Positions 8,391-17,404 of a stretch of 64,000 bases of DNA are shown here, one piece after another. The stretch is from Actinobacteria bacterium HGW-Actinobacteria-1 (GTDB lineage Bacteria > Actinomycetota > Coriobacteriia > Anaerosomatales > Anaerosomataceae), in NCBI GenBank assembly GCA_002841355.1, contig PHFB01000001.1, positions 310,001-374,000 on the forward strand, written 5' to 3'. How positions within the stretch are numbered: the first letter of the stretch is position 1; the number at the start of each line of letters is the position of its first letter. The translations under genes and the position numbers were made by a program. A model generated the notes under the pieces. The model had not been told where the DNA came from, searched no databases, and saw only the letters and a program-made list of their open reading frames with translations.

Positions 8391-9605
8391 CTAGCGTGCC
8401 TTGCGGGCGCTCACGAGTGCCGCCACACGGTCGAGAAGCTCGCGCGCGATGACCCGCTTGTCGAGCACCGGGCGCTCCTCGGCGCTATCCGCCGAGACGA
8501 ACACCACGCGGTTCTCCTCGGTCTCGAAACCAAGCTCGCCGGAGACGTCGTTGGCAACCACGAGGTCGAGGCGCTTAGCCGCGAGCTTCTCGCGCGCGTA
8601 GGCGACGACGTCGCTTGTCTCGGCGGCGAATCCCACGAGGATGGCACGGCCGTCGTTGGCCTCGCCAAGCTCGGCGAGGATGTCGGGGTTGCGCGCCAGC
8701 ACGACGGCGTCGGGTGCGTCGGACTTCTTGATCTTGCCGCTTGCGAAGGTGGCGGGCCGGAAGTCGGCAACGGCGGCCGAGGCGATCACGACATCGGCGG
8801 CCTCGAAGCGCGCGAACGCGGCGGCGCGCATCTGGAGCGCGGTCGTGACGCGCACGACCTCCACGCCGAAGGGGTCCGGGAGCGAGACGGGGCCGGTCAC
8901 GAGCGAGACGCGCGCGCCACGGCGGGCGGCCTCCTCGGCGATGGCGAAGCCGGTCTTGCCCGAGGATCGGTTGCCGATGAAACGCACGGGGTCGAGCGGC
9001 TCGTGCGTGGGCCCGGCCGTCACGAGCACGTGCACGCCCGCGAGGTCGCGCGCGCGGCGTGCCTCGGCCTCAGCGGCATCCGCGATGGTGGCCGGATCCG
9101 CGAGTCTCCCCTCGCCCACGTCGCCGCATGCGAGCGCGCCCTTGCCCGGCTCGATGAAGACGAAGCCACGAGCGCGAAGTGCCGAGACGTTCGCCTGGGT
9201 GATGTCCTTGCGCCACATATGCGTGTTCATCGCCGGCGCCACGATCACGGGCGCCTCGGCGGCGAGCACGGTGGTGGTGAGCATGTCGTCGGCACGGCCG
9301 TGGGCGAGCTTCGCGATGACGTTCGCCGTGCACGGAGCAAGCACGACGACGTCGGCTTCCTCGGCAAGGGAGATGTGGTGGACTCTTGAGTCGGGCTCGT
9401 CGGCCCAGAGCGACACGGCGACCGGCTCGCCGGTGAGTGTGCGGAACGTGAGCGGGGTGACGAAGCGCGTAGCGGCCTCGGTCATGACGACCTTCACGCG
9501 AAAGCCGCGCCGCATGAGGTCGCGGACGAGCTCGCACGCCTTGTACGCGCCGATGCCGCCGGTCACACCCACGACGATGGTCTGCTGTTCGCGCTTCGGG
9601 TTCAT
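8391..9605 (-). CDS. coaBC: Bifunctional phosphopantothenoylcysteine decarboxylase / PPC synthetase
   Basis: Makes 4'-phosphopantetheine precursors for coenzyme A: CoaB joins cysteine to phosphopantothenate and CoaC decarboxylates the product with FMN. The N-terminal flavoprotein half has VTGGIGAYKACELVR, the active-site segment with H and N (AMNTHMW) and CGDVGEGR. The C-terminal synthetase half has VTAGPTHEPLDPVRFIGNRS, SSGKTGFAIAEEA and the KIKKSD lysine motif. The ATG at 9605 has GAGGAGG 5 nt upstream, giving 404 residues, a normal length. The longer open frame upstream lacks conservation. It is divergent from korA. Confidence 0.96.
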   Translation of the reverse strand: MNPKREQQTIVVGVTGGIGAYKACELVRDLMRRGFRVKVVMTEAATRFVTPLTFRTLTGEPVAVSLWADEPDSRVHHISLAEEADVVVLAPCTANVIAKLAHGRADDMLTTTVLAAEAPVIVAPAMNTHMWRKDITQANVSALRARGFVFIEPGKGALACGDVGEGRLADPATIADAAEAEARRARDLAGVHVLVTAGPTHEPLDPVRFIGNRSSGKTGFAIAEEAARRGARVSLVTGPVSLPDPFGVEVVRVTTALQMRAAAFARFEAADVVIASAAVADFRPATFASGKIKKSDAPDAVVLARNPDILAELGEANDGRAILVGFAAETSDVVAYAREKLAAKRLDLVVANDVSGELGFETEENRVVFVSADSAEERPVLDKRVIARELLDRVAALVSARKAR

Positions 9606-9714
9606 CCGTACCTCCTCAGGCGATAAGGATACACCGATGCAGGTTCTGCGCGCCCGTGGCGCCGACAGTTGGGAATAACCTCCAAGTACACCCTCACCCA
9701 CCGAGGAGGCACGC

Positions 9715-11475
9715 ATGCCCCAGGCACCCACCGAACTCCGCGTCCGAATCGGCGGCGAAGCAGGCTTCGGCATCAAAGCCGCCGGCCAGATGCTCGCCCG
9801 CTCCTTCGTCGACGCAGGACTTGAGACGTTCGACCTCACCGAGTACCCGTCGCTCATCCGCGGCGGTCACAACAATTACCTCCTGCGTGTCAGCACCGAG
9901 CCGGTGTACTCACATGTAGAGCCGGTCGACGTGCTCATCTGCCTCAACCGCGAGACGCTCGACCTGCACCACCAGGAACTCGTCGACGGCGGTGCAGTCA
10001 TCTTCGACCCCGCCGACTTCCCCGCCGAGGACGTGCCAGCCCGGCTCCGTGCCGTTCCCGTGCCGCTCACCGACATCGCCCGCGACTCAGGCGGCAAGAT
10101 CATGCGCAACACGGTCGCGCTGGGGGCGCTGCTCGGCATCGTCGGATTCCCGCTCACGTATCTTGGCGATTCGCTGCACAAGCAGTTCGCCAAGAAGGCG
10201 CCTGAGATCGCCGAGAACAACGTCGCCGCCGCGCAAGCAGGCTGCGACGCCGCCGTCGCATCATGTCCCGACTTCTTCGTGAAGCTTGCGCCGATCGAGG
10301 GAGCGCCCAGGCGAATCCTTGTGGACGGCAACGAAGCCGTCGGCATGGGCGCGCTGGCGGCCGGCATCGGCTTCTACGCCGCGTACCCGATGACGCCGGC
10401 CTCCTCGATCCTGCACTTCATGGCAGCGCACGAGCGCGAATACGGCGTGGTCGTGAAGCACACCGAGGACGAGATCGCGGCGATGAACATGGTCGTCGGA
10501 GCGGCGTTCGGCGGTACGCGTGCGATGACCGCGAGCGCCGGCGGCGGCTTCGCGCTCATGGTGGAAGCGTTCGGCATGGCCGGTGCGAGCGAGACCGCGG
10601 TCGTGGTGGGTGTTCTCACGCGTCCAGGGCCCGCTACAGGGCTTCCAACGTGGACCGAGCAGTCTGACCTGCGCTATGTCATTCACGCCGCTCAGGGCGA
10701 GTTCCCGCGTGTGGTGCTCGCCCCCGGCGACCGCGAGGACGCGTTCGAGCTCACCTGGAAGGCGTTCAACCTCGCCGACCAGCTCCAGACGCCGGTGGTC
10801 ATCCTTGGCGACAGCTACCTCTCGGACAACCGGCAGTCGACGCCCGCCTACGATCTCTCGAAGGTGACGATCGACCGCGGCAAGCTCGTGACCGAGGGCG
10901 AGGTCCCCGCCGAGGCGAAAGGCGCCGACGGGCGTTACCTGCGCTACAAGGTCACCGAGGACGGCGTGTCAGTGCGCGCGCTTCCGGGCGTGAAGGGCGC
11001 GAACCAGCTTGGCAACTCCTACGAGCATGACGAGTACGGCTTTGGCTCGGCAGGTGAACCGGCGGAGGTGCGCATCGCGCAGAACGAGAAGCGGATGCGC
11101 AAGATGAAGCTTGCCGAGAAGCTCGCTCCCCCGCCCGCGTACTTCGGGTCACCGCCAGATGCGGCCGACATCGGGCTGCTCTTCTTCGGCACCACGAAAG
11201 GCCCCGCGCGCGAGGCCGCGCGCATGCTCGAGCGTGAAGGCGTGAAGGTTGCGCTCATGCAGGTCGTGACCGTCTTCCCGTTCCCCGCACAGGAGGTCGC
11301 GGCGTTCCTCGGCACGGTGCCGAAGACGTTGCTCGTTGAAGGCAACTTCACGGGTCAACTTGAAGGCCTCGTGCGCCAGGAATGCCTGCTGCCCGTTGAG
11401 AACACGCTTCACCGCTATGACGGGCGGCCGTTCACGCCCGAGCAGATCGTCGCCCGCGTGAAGGAGGTGCTGTAA
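9715..11475 (+). CDS. korA: 2-oxoacid:ferredoxin oxidoreductase, fused gamma-alpha subunit
   Basis: Larger subunit of a two-gene 2-oxoacid (probably 2-oxoglutarate) ferredoxin oxidoreductase. The complex interconverts a 2-oxoacid plus CoA with acyl-CoA and CO2 through thiamine diphosphate. Residues 1-190 are the gamma domain (RIGGEAGFGIKAAGQMLA), followed by the alpha pyrimidine-binding domain (GNEAVGMGALAAGIGFYAAYPMTPASS) and a C-terminal CoA-binding-type domain. The length of 586 fits fused KorA. The ATG has GAGGAGG 6 nt upstream. korB starts 1 nt after the stop, so it is one operon. The substrate could also be a branched or aromatic 2-oxoacid; 2-oxoglutarate is an inference. Confidence 0.93.
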   Translation: MPQAPTELRVRIGGEAGFGIKAAGQMLARSFVDAGLETFDLTEYPSLIRGGHNNYLLRVSTEPVYSHVEPVDVLICLNRETLDLHHQELVDGGAVIFDPADFPAEDVPARLRAVPVPLTDIARDSGGKIMRNTVALGALLGIVGFPLTYLGDSLHKQFAKKAPEIAENNVAAAQAGCDAAVASCPDFFVKLAPIEGAPRRILVDGNEAVGMGALAAGIGFYAAYPMTPASSILHFMAAHEREYGVVVKHTEDEIAAMNMVVGAAFGGTRAMTASAGGGFALMVEAFGMAGASETAVVVGVLTRPGPATGLPTWTEQSDLRYVIHAAQGEFPRVVLAPGDREDAFELTWKAFNLADQLQTPVVILGDSYLSDNRQSTPAYDLSKVTIDRGKLVTEGEVPAEAKGADGRYLRYKVTEDGVSVRALPGVKGANQLGNSYEHDEYGFGSAGEPAEVRIAQNEKRMRKMKLAEKLAPPPAYFGSPPDAADIGLLFFGTTKGPAREAARMLEREGVKVALMQVVTVFPFPAQEVAAFLGTVPKTLLVEGNFTGQLEGLVRQECLLPVENTLHRYDGRPFTPEQIVARVKEVL

Positions 11476-11476
11476 G

Positions 11477-12367
11477 ATGCCGACCGCCAAGGAGCTTGAA
11501 AGCAGCATGAAGCCCACCTGGTGTCCGGGGTGCGGCAACTTCGGCATGTTCCGCGCGCTCAAGGAAGCGATCGAGGAACTCGCGATCCCCGCCGAGGAAC
11601 TCGCGATGGTGTGGGGCATCGGCTGCCACGGCAACGGCGCCGACTTCTACAACGTGCAGGGCTTCCACGGCCTCCACGGACGCGCACTTCCGGTCGCAAC
11701 GGGCATCGCCCTTACGCGCCCGGACCTCAAGGTGATCGTGGAGATGGGTGACGGCGACGGCTACGGCATCGGCGGCAACCACTTCATCCACTCGGTGCGG
11801 CGCAACATCGACATGACCGCGATCTTCCACAACAACCAGATCTACGGACTCACCACCGGCCAGGCCTCCCCGACCTCCGACCAGTTCATGAAAACGCCGA
11901 GCACACCGGGCGGCGTTGTGGAGGAGCCGGTCAACCCGGTCGGCGTGGCTGTCGCGCAGGGCGCCACGTTCGTGGCGCGCGCGTTCGCGGGCGACATCCC
12001 CCACCTGAAGGAGATCTACAAGCGCGCGATCACCCACGAGGGCTTCTCGGTGGTAGACGTGTACCAGCCGTGCGTGACGTGGAACAAGATGAACACGTTC
12101 ACGTGGTTCCGCGACCGCGTGTACCGCATCGAGGAACTCCCCAACTACGACCCGACGGACCGCACGAAGGCGTTCGACCTGTCGATGTCGACATTCCACG
12201 AGCTCACGTGCGCCCCTGACGAGTGCAAGATCCCCGTCGGCATCTTCTTCGAGGAGCCTGAGTCGTTCACGTACCAGGACGGCCTGCCGCAGCTTGACCG
12301 ACCGATGTGGAAGCATGCCGAGAAGCCGCGCGATATCAGCGCGACGATAGCGGCGTTCGGCGGATAG
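11477..12367 (+). CDS. korB: 2-oxoacid:ferredoxin oxidoreductase, beta subunit
   Basis: Thiamine-diphosphate-binding partner of KorA. The N-terminus shows CPGCGNFGMF and then a conserved second Cys (GIGCHGNG), ligands for the [4Fe-4S] cluster. The ThDP/Mg2+ motif is GDGDGYGIGGNHFIHSVRRN with NNQIYGLTTGQ. At 296 residues it is the usual KorB length. AAGGAGG lies just before the start within the end of korA, giving tight coupling. No separate ferredoxin-like delta subunit follows, so the electron acceptor must be encoded elsewhere. The gene converges on the fucose-isomerase-like gene with only 12 bp between stops. Confidence 0.94.
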   Translation: MPTAKELESSMKPTWCPGCGNFGMFRALKEAIEELAIPAEELAMVWGIGCHGNGADFYNVQGFHGLHGRALPVATGIALTRPDLKVIVEMGDGDGYGIGGNHFIHSVRRNIDMTAIFHNNQIYGLTTGQASPTSDQFMKTPSTPGGVVEEPVNPVGVAVAQGATFVARAFAGDIPHLKEIYKRAITHEGFSVVDVYQPCVTWNKMNTFTWFRDRVYRIEELPNYDPTDRTKAFDLSMSTFHELTCAPDECKIPVGIFFEEPESFTYQDGLPQLDRPMWKHAEKPRDISATIAAFGG

Positions 12368-12379
12368 CGGCAGCGCGCG

Positions 12380-13624
12380 CTAGATCATCGTCTCCCACCA
12401 CGAGCGCAGACGCGCGGCGTGATGTCCCGGCACGAGCACGATATGGTTGCCGAGCGGTTCCGTGAGCAAGTCGCTCACGCTGCCGTCCGAGAGCTCGATG
12501 TACGCCTGCGTGCGGCAGAGGTTCTCGGCATCACCAGAGCGCACGATCGCGCCCTCGGCGATCCAGATGCGCTCCATGCGCGTACCGCCGATACGCACGA
12601 GCGTGACGGGGCTGTTCGGGAGAACGCCCTGGATGCCCACGCCGAGTCCGGACTCGAAGTGCGAGCGGAGCCGGTAGCTCTCGACCATGCTGCGCGGCAC
12701 GGTGCAATGCGCGAGCCAGAGCGCGTTCGCTGCCTCATCGAGCTGCGCGGGGTTGGCCATCCACGGCGTTGCGCCCGTCATGAGCCTCGCCCACATGAGG
12801 CCGACGGTCGTGACGATGTCGCCCTCGCAACCGGCGATGACACCGGCGTCGGTGAGCTCCGCAAGCGCGAAGCAGCCAGTGGTCTTCATGCTGAGCACCA
12901 GGTCGAAGCAGCGCACCGTAAGCGCGTTCAGTCGGCGGTCGACGACGAGCTGCTTGAGCGCCTGGCTCACGCGCGCGACATCGAGCAGGTCCTCGCGCGT
13001 GGGCTCCACGCACCCGGTGGCCGCACCTACAAGCGCATCGGCAGCCGCTCCAGCGGCCTCATCGGTGACGCTCGCAATACGGCCGACAAGGTCGCCGAGG
13101 TTGATTGGATAGACTTCCGGACCCCAGACCTCGTTCACGACCTTGCCGCTCGGCATGCTGGCCACGAGCCAATCCGATGGTGCGCCGACAAGACCGACCT
13201 TCGCCGCATGCAACGTGCGGCGCACACCAAGATCGATGGCAGCGCTGTGGATCGCGGCGAGAGCCACGGCGTCGTCGGCAGCGTTCAGGTAGATGATGCG
13301 GCCCTTGAGACCGTCCTGGTGCAGCTTCGCGAGCACCTCGAGCGCGGCGGGCAGCGAGTTGTTGCCGGGGTGCGCGAGGATGAAGACGGGTTCGCCCGGA
13401 ACCGCCTTCTGGCGCCGCTCGACGAGCTCAAGGGTCTTGCTCTCGGTACCGCCGGTTGCAAGCAGGTAGAAGACGGGCAGGTCCTGCCCGATGTCATCGA
13501 CGCTGGTGACCGTGCCGCCAATCCCGGTCAGGGCGACGGCGTACTCACCGATGATGTGATCGAGCGCCTCGGGACCCTCGACGAGTACCGATGCCACCGG
13601 AATGAACCCGAATCGAGCTTCCAC
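12380..13624 (-). CDS. L-fucose isomerase-fold family protein
   Basis: About 414 residues, resembling the fucose/arabinose isomerase superfamily: an N-terminal Rossmann-like part (SVDDIGQDLPVFYLLATGG, ILAHPGNNSLPAALE) and a C-terminal beta-barrel-like part ending in GHHAARLRSWWETMI. The internal segment LSMKTTGCFALAELTDAGVIAGCEGD and a nearby Glu match the metal-binding region of that family. The GTG at 13624 has AAGGAGG 6 nt upstream; upstream sequence in frame looks non-coding. These proteins convert aldose to ketose, but the anaerobe-associated members often have no known sugar, so the substrate is unassigned. It lies 53 bp downstream of a polyferredoxin gene in the same direction. Confidence 0.75.
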   Translation of the reverse strand: MEARFGFIPVASVLVEGPEALDHIIGEYAVALTGIGGTVTSVDDIGQDLPVFYLLATGGTESKTLELVERRQKAVPGEPVFILAHPGNNSLPAALEVLAKLHQDGLKGRIIYLNAADDAVALAAIHSAAIDLGVRRTLHAAKVGLVGAPSDWLVASMPSGKVVNEVWGPEVYPINLGDLVGRIASVTDEAAGAAADALVGAATGCVEPTREDLLDVARVSQALKQLVVDRRLNALTVRCFDLVLSMKTTGCFALAELTDAGVIAGCEGDIVTTVGLMWARLMTGATPWMANPAQLDEAANALWLAHCTVPRSMVESYRLRSHFESGLGVGIQGVLPNSPVTLVRIGGTRMERIWIAEGAIVRSGDAENLCRTQAYIELSDGSVSDLLTEPLGNHIVLVPGHHAARLRSWWETMI

Positions 13625-13677
13625 CCTGTGCCTCCTTCGCGTTGCCGACATATGCGAGCGTACCCGAAAAGACGCGG

Positions 13678-14676
13678 CTACAGCCCCGGAATCCGCATGA
13701 ACTGCCCGAACACCTCTATCGGCAACTGCGAGTGCCAGTGCCCGGTCCCAACAGCGATACCGTACACGAGCAGCCACACCGCGACGACTGCGAGCGGCCA
13801 CACCCACCACGGGAAGGTGAAGCGCCCGAACACGCGTGAGGTGAGCGCTCCCTCGGCAGGGCAGGCGCGCACGCAATCCTGGCAGCCATCGCACTCTGGC
13901 GCGCGGACGGACTTAAGGGTATCGACCGGCACCGCCGCGTGACACGCCTTGGCGCACTTGCCGCAGTCGATGCACTTCTCGGCATCGCGCACGACTGTGC
14001 ACGCCGATGCAACGCCGCACGCGCCGTACAGACCGCCGAGTGGGCACAGGTAGCGGCACCACACGTTGCCGAGCAGCATCATGCTCACAAACGCGAGCGC
14101 AATCACCGCAAGGTAGACCGGTGCGGCGAAGAGCAGCAGCATCTTCGCATCGACGGTGGCGTAGTACGGCGTCTGTTGGAAGCTCATCGCCTCGGCAACG
14201 CTCACTTTCGCGAGCCAGACCATGAGGGCGGCGGCCAGTGCGTAGCGCAGCGCACGAAGCGCGAGGTCGAACCAGCGCGGGAACCGGAAGTTGTCACGGC
14301 CGAGAACCTTTCGGCCCAGCCACGCGGCACCCTCCCACACGGTTCCGACCGGACAGATCCAGCCGCAGAAACCGCGCTTGAAGAGCAACGACGTCACAAG
14401 CGCGCCGATGATGATCACGATGCCGGCAGGCAGCACCGGGTCGAAGAAGCCGGTCTTGAGCCACAGGAAGAAGCTCATGTAGGAGCCGATCGGCAGAAGG
14501 CCAGCAACCGCCTCAGGCCTTGGCACGAAATCACCGGTGCCGAGCGCCCACGCTCGGAATTGCAGAAGCCGGATGGAGATGAAGATGAAGTATGCGAGGA
14601 AACCGCCGCGCACCAGCAATCGCGGTCCGATCTTCCCGAACGTCCGGCCGATCGCGTCATCCTGCCTGGGTGCCAT
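13678..14676 (-). CDS. Membrane polyferredoxin (NapH/NosR-like)
   Basis: An integral membrane [4Fe-4S] protein of about 332 residues for quinol or ferredoxin-linked electron transfer. Roughly five hydrophobic helices carry two conserved Cys-Pro motifs (CGWICPVGT and CRYLCPLGG). A C-terminal domain then binds two clusters (CIDCGKCAKACH and CDGCQDCVRACP), followed by a last helix. The ATG at 14676 is preceded by GGAAGGCGG 8 nt upstream. The frame is open to 14832, but that extension is Arg-rich and overlaps the divergent region. The NapH/CcoG/NosR family delivers electrons to periplasmic reductases or assembles metal centres; no specific partner is encoded here. Confidence 0.85.
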   Translation of the reverse strand: MAPRQDDAIGRTFGKIGPRLLVRGGFLAYFIFISIRLLQFRAWALGTGDFVPRPEAVAGLLPIGSYMSFFLWLKTGFFDPVLPAGIVIIIGALVTSLLFKRGFCGWICPVGTVWEGAAWLGRKVLGRDNFRFPRWFDLALRALRYALAAALMVWLAKVSVAEAMSFQQTPYYATVDAKMLLLFAAPVYLAVIALAFVSMMLLGNVWCRYLCPLGGLYGACGVASACTVVRDAEKCIDCGKCAKACHAAVPVDTLKSVRAPECDGCQDCVRACPAEGALTSRVFGRFTFPWWVWPLAVVAVWLLVYGIAVGTGHWHSQLPIEVFGQFMRIPGL

Positions 14677-14856
14677 GTACTGGTCCGCCTTCCGGATCGT
14701 GAGTGATCGTGCTGCGTCGCGAAGGCTGCCGGACCGAACGGCGACACGAATGCTGGTTCTACCACTGCCCCGACCGAGCGTCAAACCACGCATTCGCGGT
14801 ATGCTCGGCATCGCAGCTAGTGCAACCATCATGCCGTGATTGCCAGAGGAGGTCCT

Positions 14857-15966
14857 GTGCGAGTCCGTCCGTTCGTCGCAGTCGCACTCGCGCTCTCACT
14901 CGCGCTCGTGGCCGGCTGCAATGCCGACGGCACCCTGCGGCTGCCGACCGGCGTCGTCTATCCCTCCATCACGCCCGTCGCCGGCACAGCGAACCTCACC
15001 GTCGACACGACCTTCACCTTCGAGGGGACGCCTCGCACACTCTCCGTTGTCATCGATGGCGCACTCTACGCCGGGGCGCAGCAGGCCGAGAAGAGCGTCA
15101 TACGCTTCGGCAAGGCCAGAGAGAACGACTGGATCAGCGACTACTACCCGGCGTTCGTCTTCGAGAAGCACCAGGACGCGTTCTTCTCGGCGCTGATCGG
15201 ACAGTTCCGCGGTATCCGCGATGCGTCCGGACTGGATAGCGACCGATACGTAGAGCTCATGACCGCGTACGCTCAATCGCTTGAGTACAGGCTGGACCCG
15301 CAGAACCTCTCGCCGAAGTTCCCGGTGGAGACCGCCGCGCAACAGGCGGGCGACTGCGACGACAAGGCACTGCTCCTCGGCGGACTGCTCGCACGCGAAG
15401 GGTACGACGTCGCGATCCTCCTCTTCGGACCCGAGCAGCACGTCGCCCTCGGCATCAAAGCCGATGGACTCGAGTACGGCAGCACAGGGTACGCCTACAT
15501 CGAGACCACCACCCGGGGGCTCGTGGGCATGCCCCCCGACTCGGTCGGCGACGGCACCAAGCTCTCCAGCAAGCCGCAGGTGTTCAAGCTGGGCGACGGC
15601 ACCAAGCGCTACGGCGCCGGGGCCCAGGTGAGCACCATCCTCGCAACAGCCGACGCCGCGAAGAAGCGCGCGGACGAACTCGCGGGGCGCGTGAAGACGG
15701 CCGACACGCAGCTTGCCACGCTCAAGGCGAACGTGAGCGACCTCAAGTCCCGCATGGACGGATTGCTCGCCTCCGGCGACACCGCGGGCTACAACGCGCT
15801 CGTCGCCACCTATAACGCCGCAGCTGATGAGTACAATACCGCCGCAGAGGAGCGCAATGCGCTCGTCTCGGAACACAACCGCGTGGTCGCCGTGCACACG
15901 TACATCGTCGAGCACCTCGATGATCGCGCCGGGACGTTCGCGTATCTCGCGGCGAATCCTCTCTAG
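14857..15966 (+). CDS. Lipoprotein with transglutaminase-like fold
   Basis: An exported lipoprotein of about 369 residues. The GTG at 14857 has AGGAGG 4 nt upstream. The signal peptide ends in lipobox LVAGC. A beta-rich domain is followed at about residues 165-225 by a transglutaminase-like core: GDCDDKALLLGGLL with the nucleophile-type Cys, then EQHVALG with a His and an acidic partner in YAYIETT. Similar cores are found in bacterial transglutaminase-like cysteine proteases. The C-terminal ~110 residues are a coiled coil (ADELAGRVKTADTQLATLKA). It lies between, and shares orientation with, the second polyferredoxin gene. Substrate and reaction are unknown. Confidence 0.72.
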   Translation: MRVRPFVAVALALSLALVAGCNADGTLRLPTGVVYPSITPVAGTANLTVDTTFTFEGTPRTLSVVIDGALYAGAQQAEKSVIRFGKARENDWISDYYPAFVFEKHQDAFFSALIGQFRGIRDASGLDSDRYVELMTAYAQSLEYRLDPQNLSPKFPVETAAQQAGDCDDKALLLGGLLAREGYDVAILLFGPEQHVALGIKADGLEYGSTGYAYIETTTRGLVGMPPDSVGDGTKLSSKPQVFKLGDGTKRYGAGAQVSTILATADAAKKRADELAGRVKTADTQLATLKANVSDLKSRMDGLLASGDTAGYNALVATYNAAADEYNTAAEERNALVSEHNRVVAVHTYIVEHLDDRAGTFAYLAANPL

Positions 15967-16065
15967 ACACTTCACACCGTCTTCACGACACCTCCCTTGT
16001 GCGTTCACCCCAATTCGTTAGTCTGTTCACGATGTTACTCCGCCGCCCTGACTGAAAGGACGACC

Positions 16066-17310
16066 ATGTCGTACGAGAAGGCCCCGAAGGAACCGCGCAA
16101 ACGCGCACGGATTATTCGCTGGGCGGTACTCGCAGTCGTCCTTGTGGCGATCACGGTCATCGGCTACCTGCACCAGACGGCTGTCACCGGCAAGCCTGCC
16201 GGGGTCGACGCACTGTGCCCGTTCGGAGGGCTTGAGACCGCGTTCTCGCTCATCACGTCCGGCTACCTGCTCAAGCGGGTCGCGCTCTCGGGCGTCATCC
16301 TCCTCGTGGCAGTTGTGGCGGTCGCGATCGTCTTCCGGCGTTCGTTCTGCGGGCAGATCTGTCCGCTCGGCTTCATCCAGGAGATGTTCGGCGGCCTCGG
16401 ACGACGTGTCTTCAGGCGTCGCCTGGAACTCCCCGCCTGGCTCGACCGGCCGGCCCGGTACCTCAAGTACGTCGTACTCGTCGTCTTCATCTACCTGACG
16501 TGGACCGCCGCTGACCTCGTGATCCGTCCGTACGACCCCTGGGTCGCTTACATGCACCTGACCTCGGCCGAAGTATTTGCCGAGTTCGGCATCGGCCTTG
16601 GCGTGCTCGCCGCTGCCGTCGTCGGATCCTTCGTGTACGACCGCTTCTTCTGCAAGTACCTGTGCCCGATGGGCGCCACCCTGGGTTTGCTCTCGAAGTT
16701 CAGCATCTTCAAGGTGCGGCGCACCGAGAGCACGTGCATCGACTGCAAAGCCTGCGACGCCGCATGCCCGGTGAACCTCAAGGTCTCCGAAGTCGAGACG
16801 GTCGAGTCCCCCGAGTGCATCAACTGCAACGAGTGTGTGAACGCTTGCCCGGTGAAGGACACCCTTGCGGTGAGCACGAGCAAGGGCAAGCGTCTCTCGG
16901 CACTGGCGACCACCGGCGCGGTTGTGGCCATCTTCGCGATCGTCGTCGGAGCGGCCACCGTTACCGGCGACTTCCAGTGGAAGGCCGCAAGCCTTGCAGA
17001 CGAGATCAAATCGGGACAGGGCCTTGGCGAAGGTACCGGCGCCTCGGATGCACCGATGACGGGCGACTTTGACGTGAGCCTCATCAAGGGCCGTACCACC
17101 CTTGCCGAGGTGAGCGAGGCGACCGGGATTCCCGCCAGCCTCTTCGAGCAAGTCCTCGGCGTGCCGACCTCCGAGCAGGGCACCCCGATGAAGGACATCA
17201 AGGATGCCTACGGTTTCAGCCCCGAGGATGTCCGCACGATCGTCGAGCTGTATCGCACTGACCCCGCGGCTGCGGAGGCATACGTGCCGCTCGGCGAGGC
17301 CGGAGAGTAA
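16066..17310 (+). CDS. Membrane polyferredoxin with C-terminal helical domain
   Basis: A second NapH/NosR-like protein (414 residues), longer than the one at 13.7 kb. The ATG at 16066 has AAAGGA 7 nt upstream. Membrane helices carry CGQICPLGF and CKYLCPMGA. Two cluster motifs follow (CIDCKACDAACP and CINCNECVNACP), then another transmembrane helix and an external region of ~100 residues containing two short helix units (TLAEVSEATGIPASLFEQ; DIKDAYGFSPEDVRTIVEL). That tail is absent from the other copy and resembles C-terminal extensions of NapH-type proteins in anaerobic actinobacteria. An electron-transfer role is inferred. Two terminator-like hairpins follow. Confidence 0.86.
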   Translation: MSYEKAPKEPRKRARIIRWAVLAVVLVAITVIGYLHQTAVTGKPAGVDALCPFGGLETAFSLITSGYLLKRVALSGVILLVAVVAVAIVFRRSFCGQICPLGFIQEMFGGLGRRVFRRRLELPAWLDRPARYLKYVVLVVFIYLTWTAADLVIRPYDPWVAYMHLTSAEVFAEFGIGLGVLAAAVVGSFVYDRFFCKYLCPMGATLGLLSKFSIFKVRRTESTCIDCKACDAACPVNLKVSEVETVESPECINCNECVNACPVKDTLAVSTSKGKRLSALATTGAVVAIFAIVVGAATVTGDFQWKAASLADEIKSGQGLGEGTGASDAPMTGDFDVSLIKGRTTLAEVSEATGIPASLFEQVLGVPTSEQGTPMKDIKDAYGFSPEDVRTIVELYRTDPAAAEAYVPLGEAGE

Positions 17311-17325
17311 GGCTCCGAAAATTCC

Positions 17326-17355
17326 AGAGGGCTCCCGTAACCTCGGGAGCCCTCT
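17326..17355 (+). terminator. Hairpin after polyferredoxin gene
   Basis: A 12-bp perfect stem (AGAGGGCTCCCG / CGGGAGCCCTCT) with a 6-nt loop, 15 bp after the stop codon. It is followed by GTACGTTT, so the U-tract is weak. First of two tandem hairpins. Confidence 0.7.
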
Positions 17356-17370
17356 GTACGTTTACCTGCA

Positions 17371-17400
17371 TGCCAGCCACCCCTCGGCTGGCATTTCCTT
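17371..17400 (+). terminator. Intrinsic terminator
   Basis: An 8-bp stem (TGCCAGCC / GGCTGGCA) with a 7-nt loop, followed directly by TTTCCTTTTCCC. It is the best rho-independent signal after the polyferredoxin gene and separates it from the convergent GGDEF/HD-GYP gene. Confidence 0.8.
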
Positions 17401-17404
17401 TTCC

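Noticed and set aside
7368-9389. Long plus-strand open frame of 673 codons
   Set aside because: It is antisense to the M23 peptidase and coaBC genes. The protein is Arg/Gly-rich without motifs, as expected from GC-rich codon shadow.
12419-13942. Plus-strand open frame of 507 codons
   Set aside because: Antisense to the fucose-isomerase-fold gene, which has a good ribosome site and family motifs.
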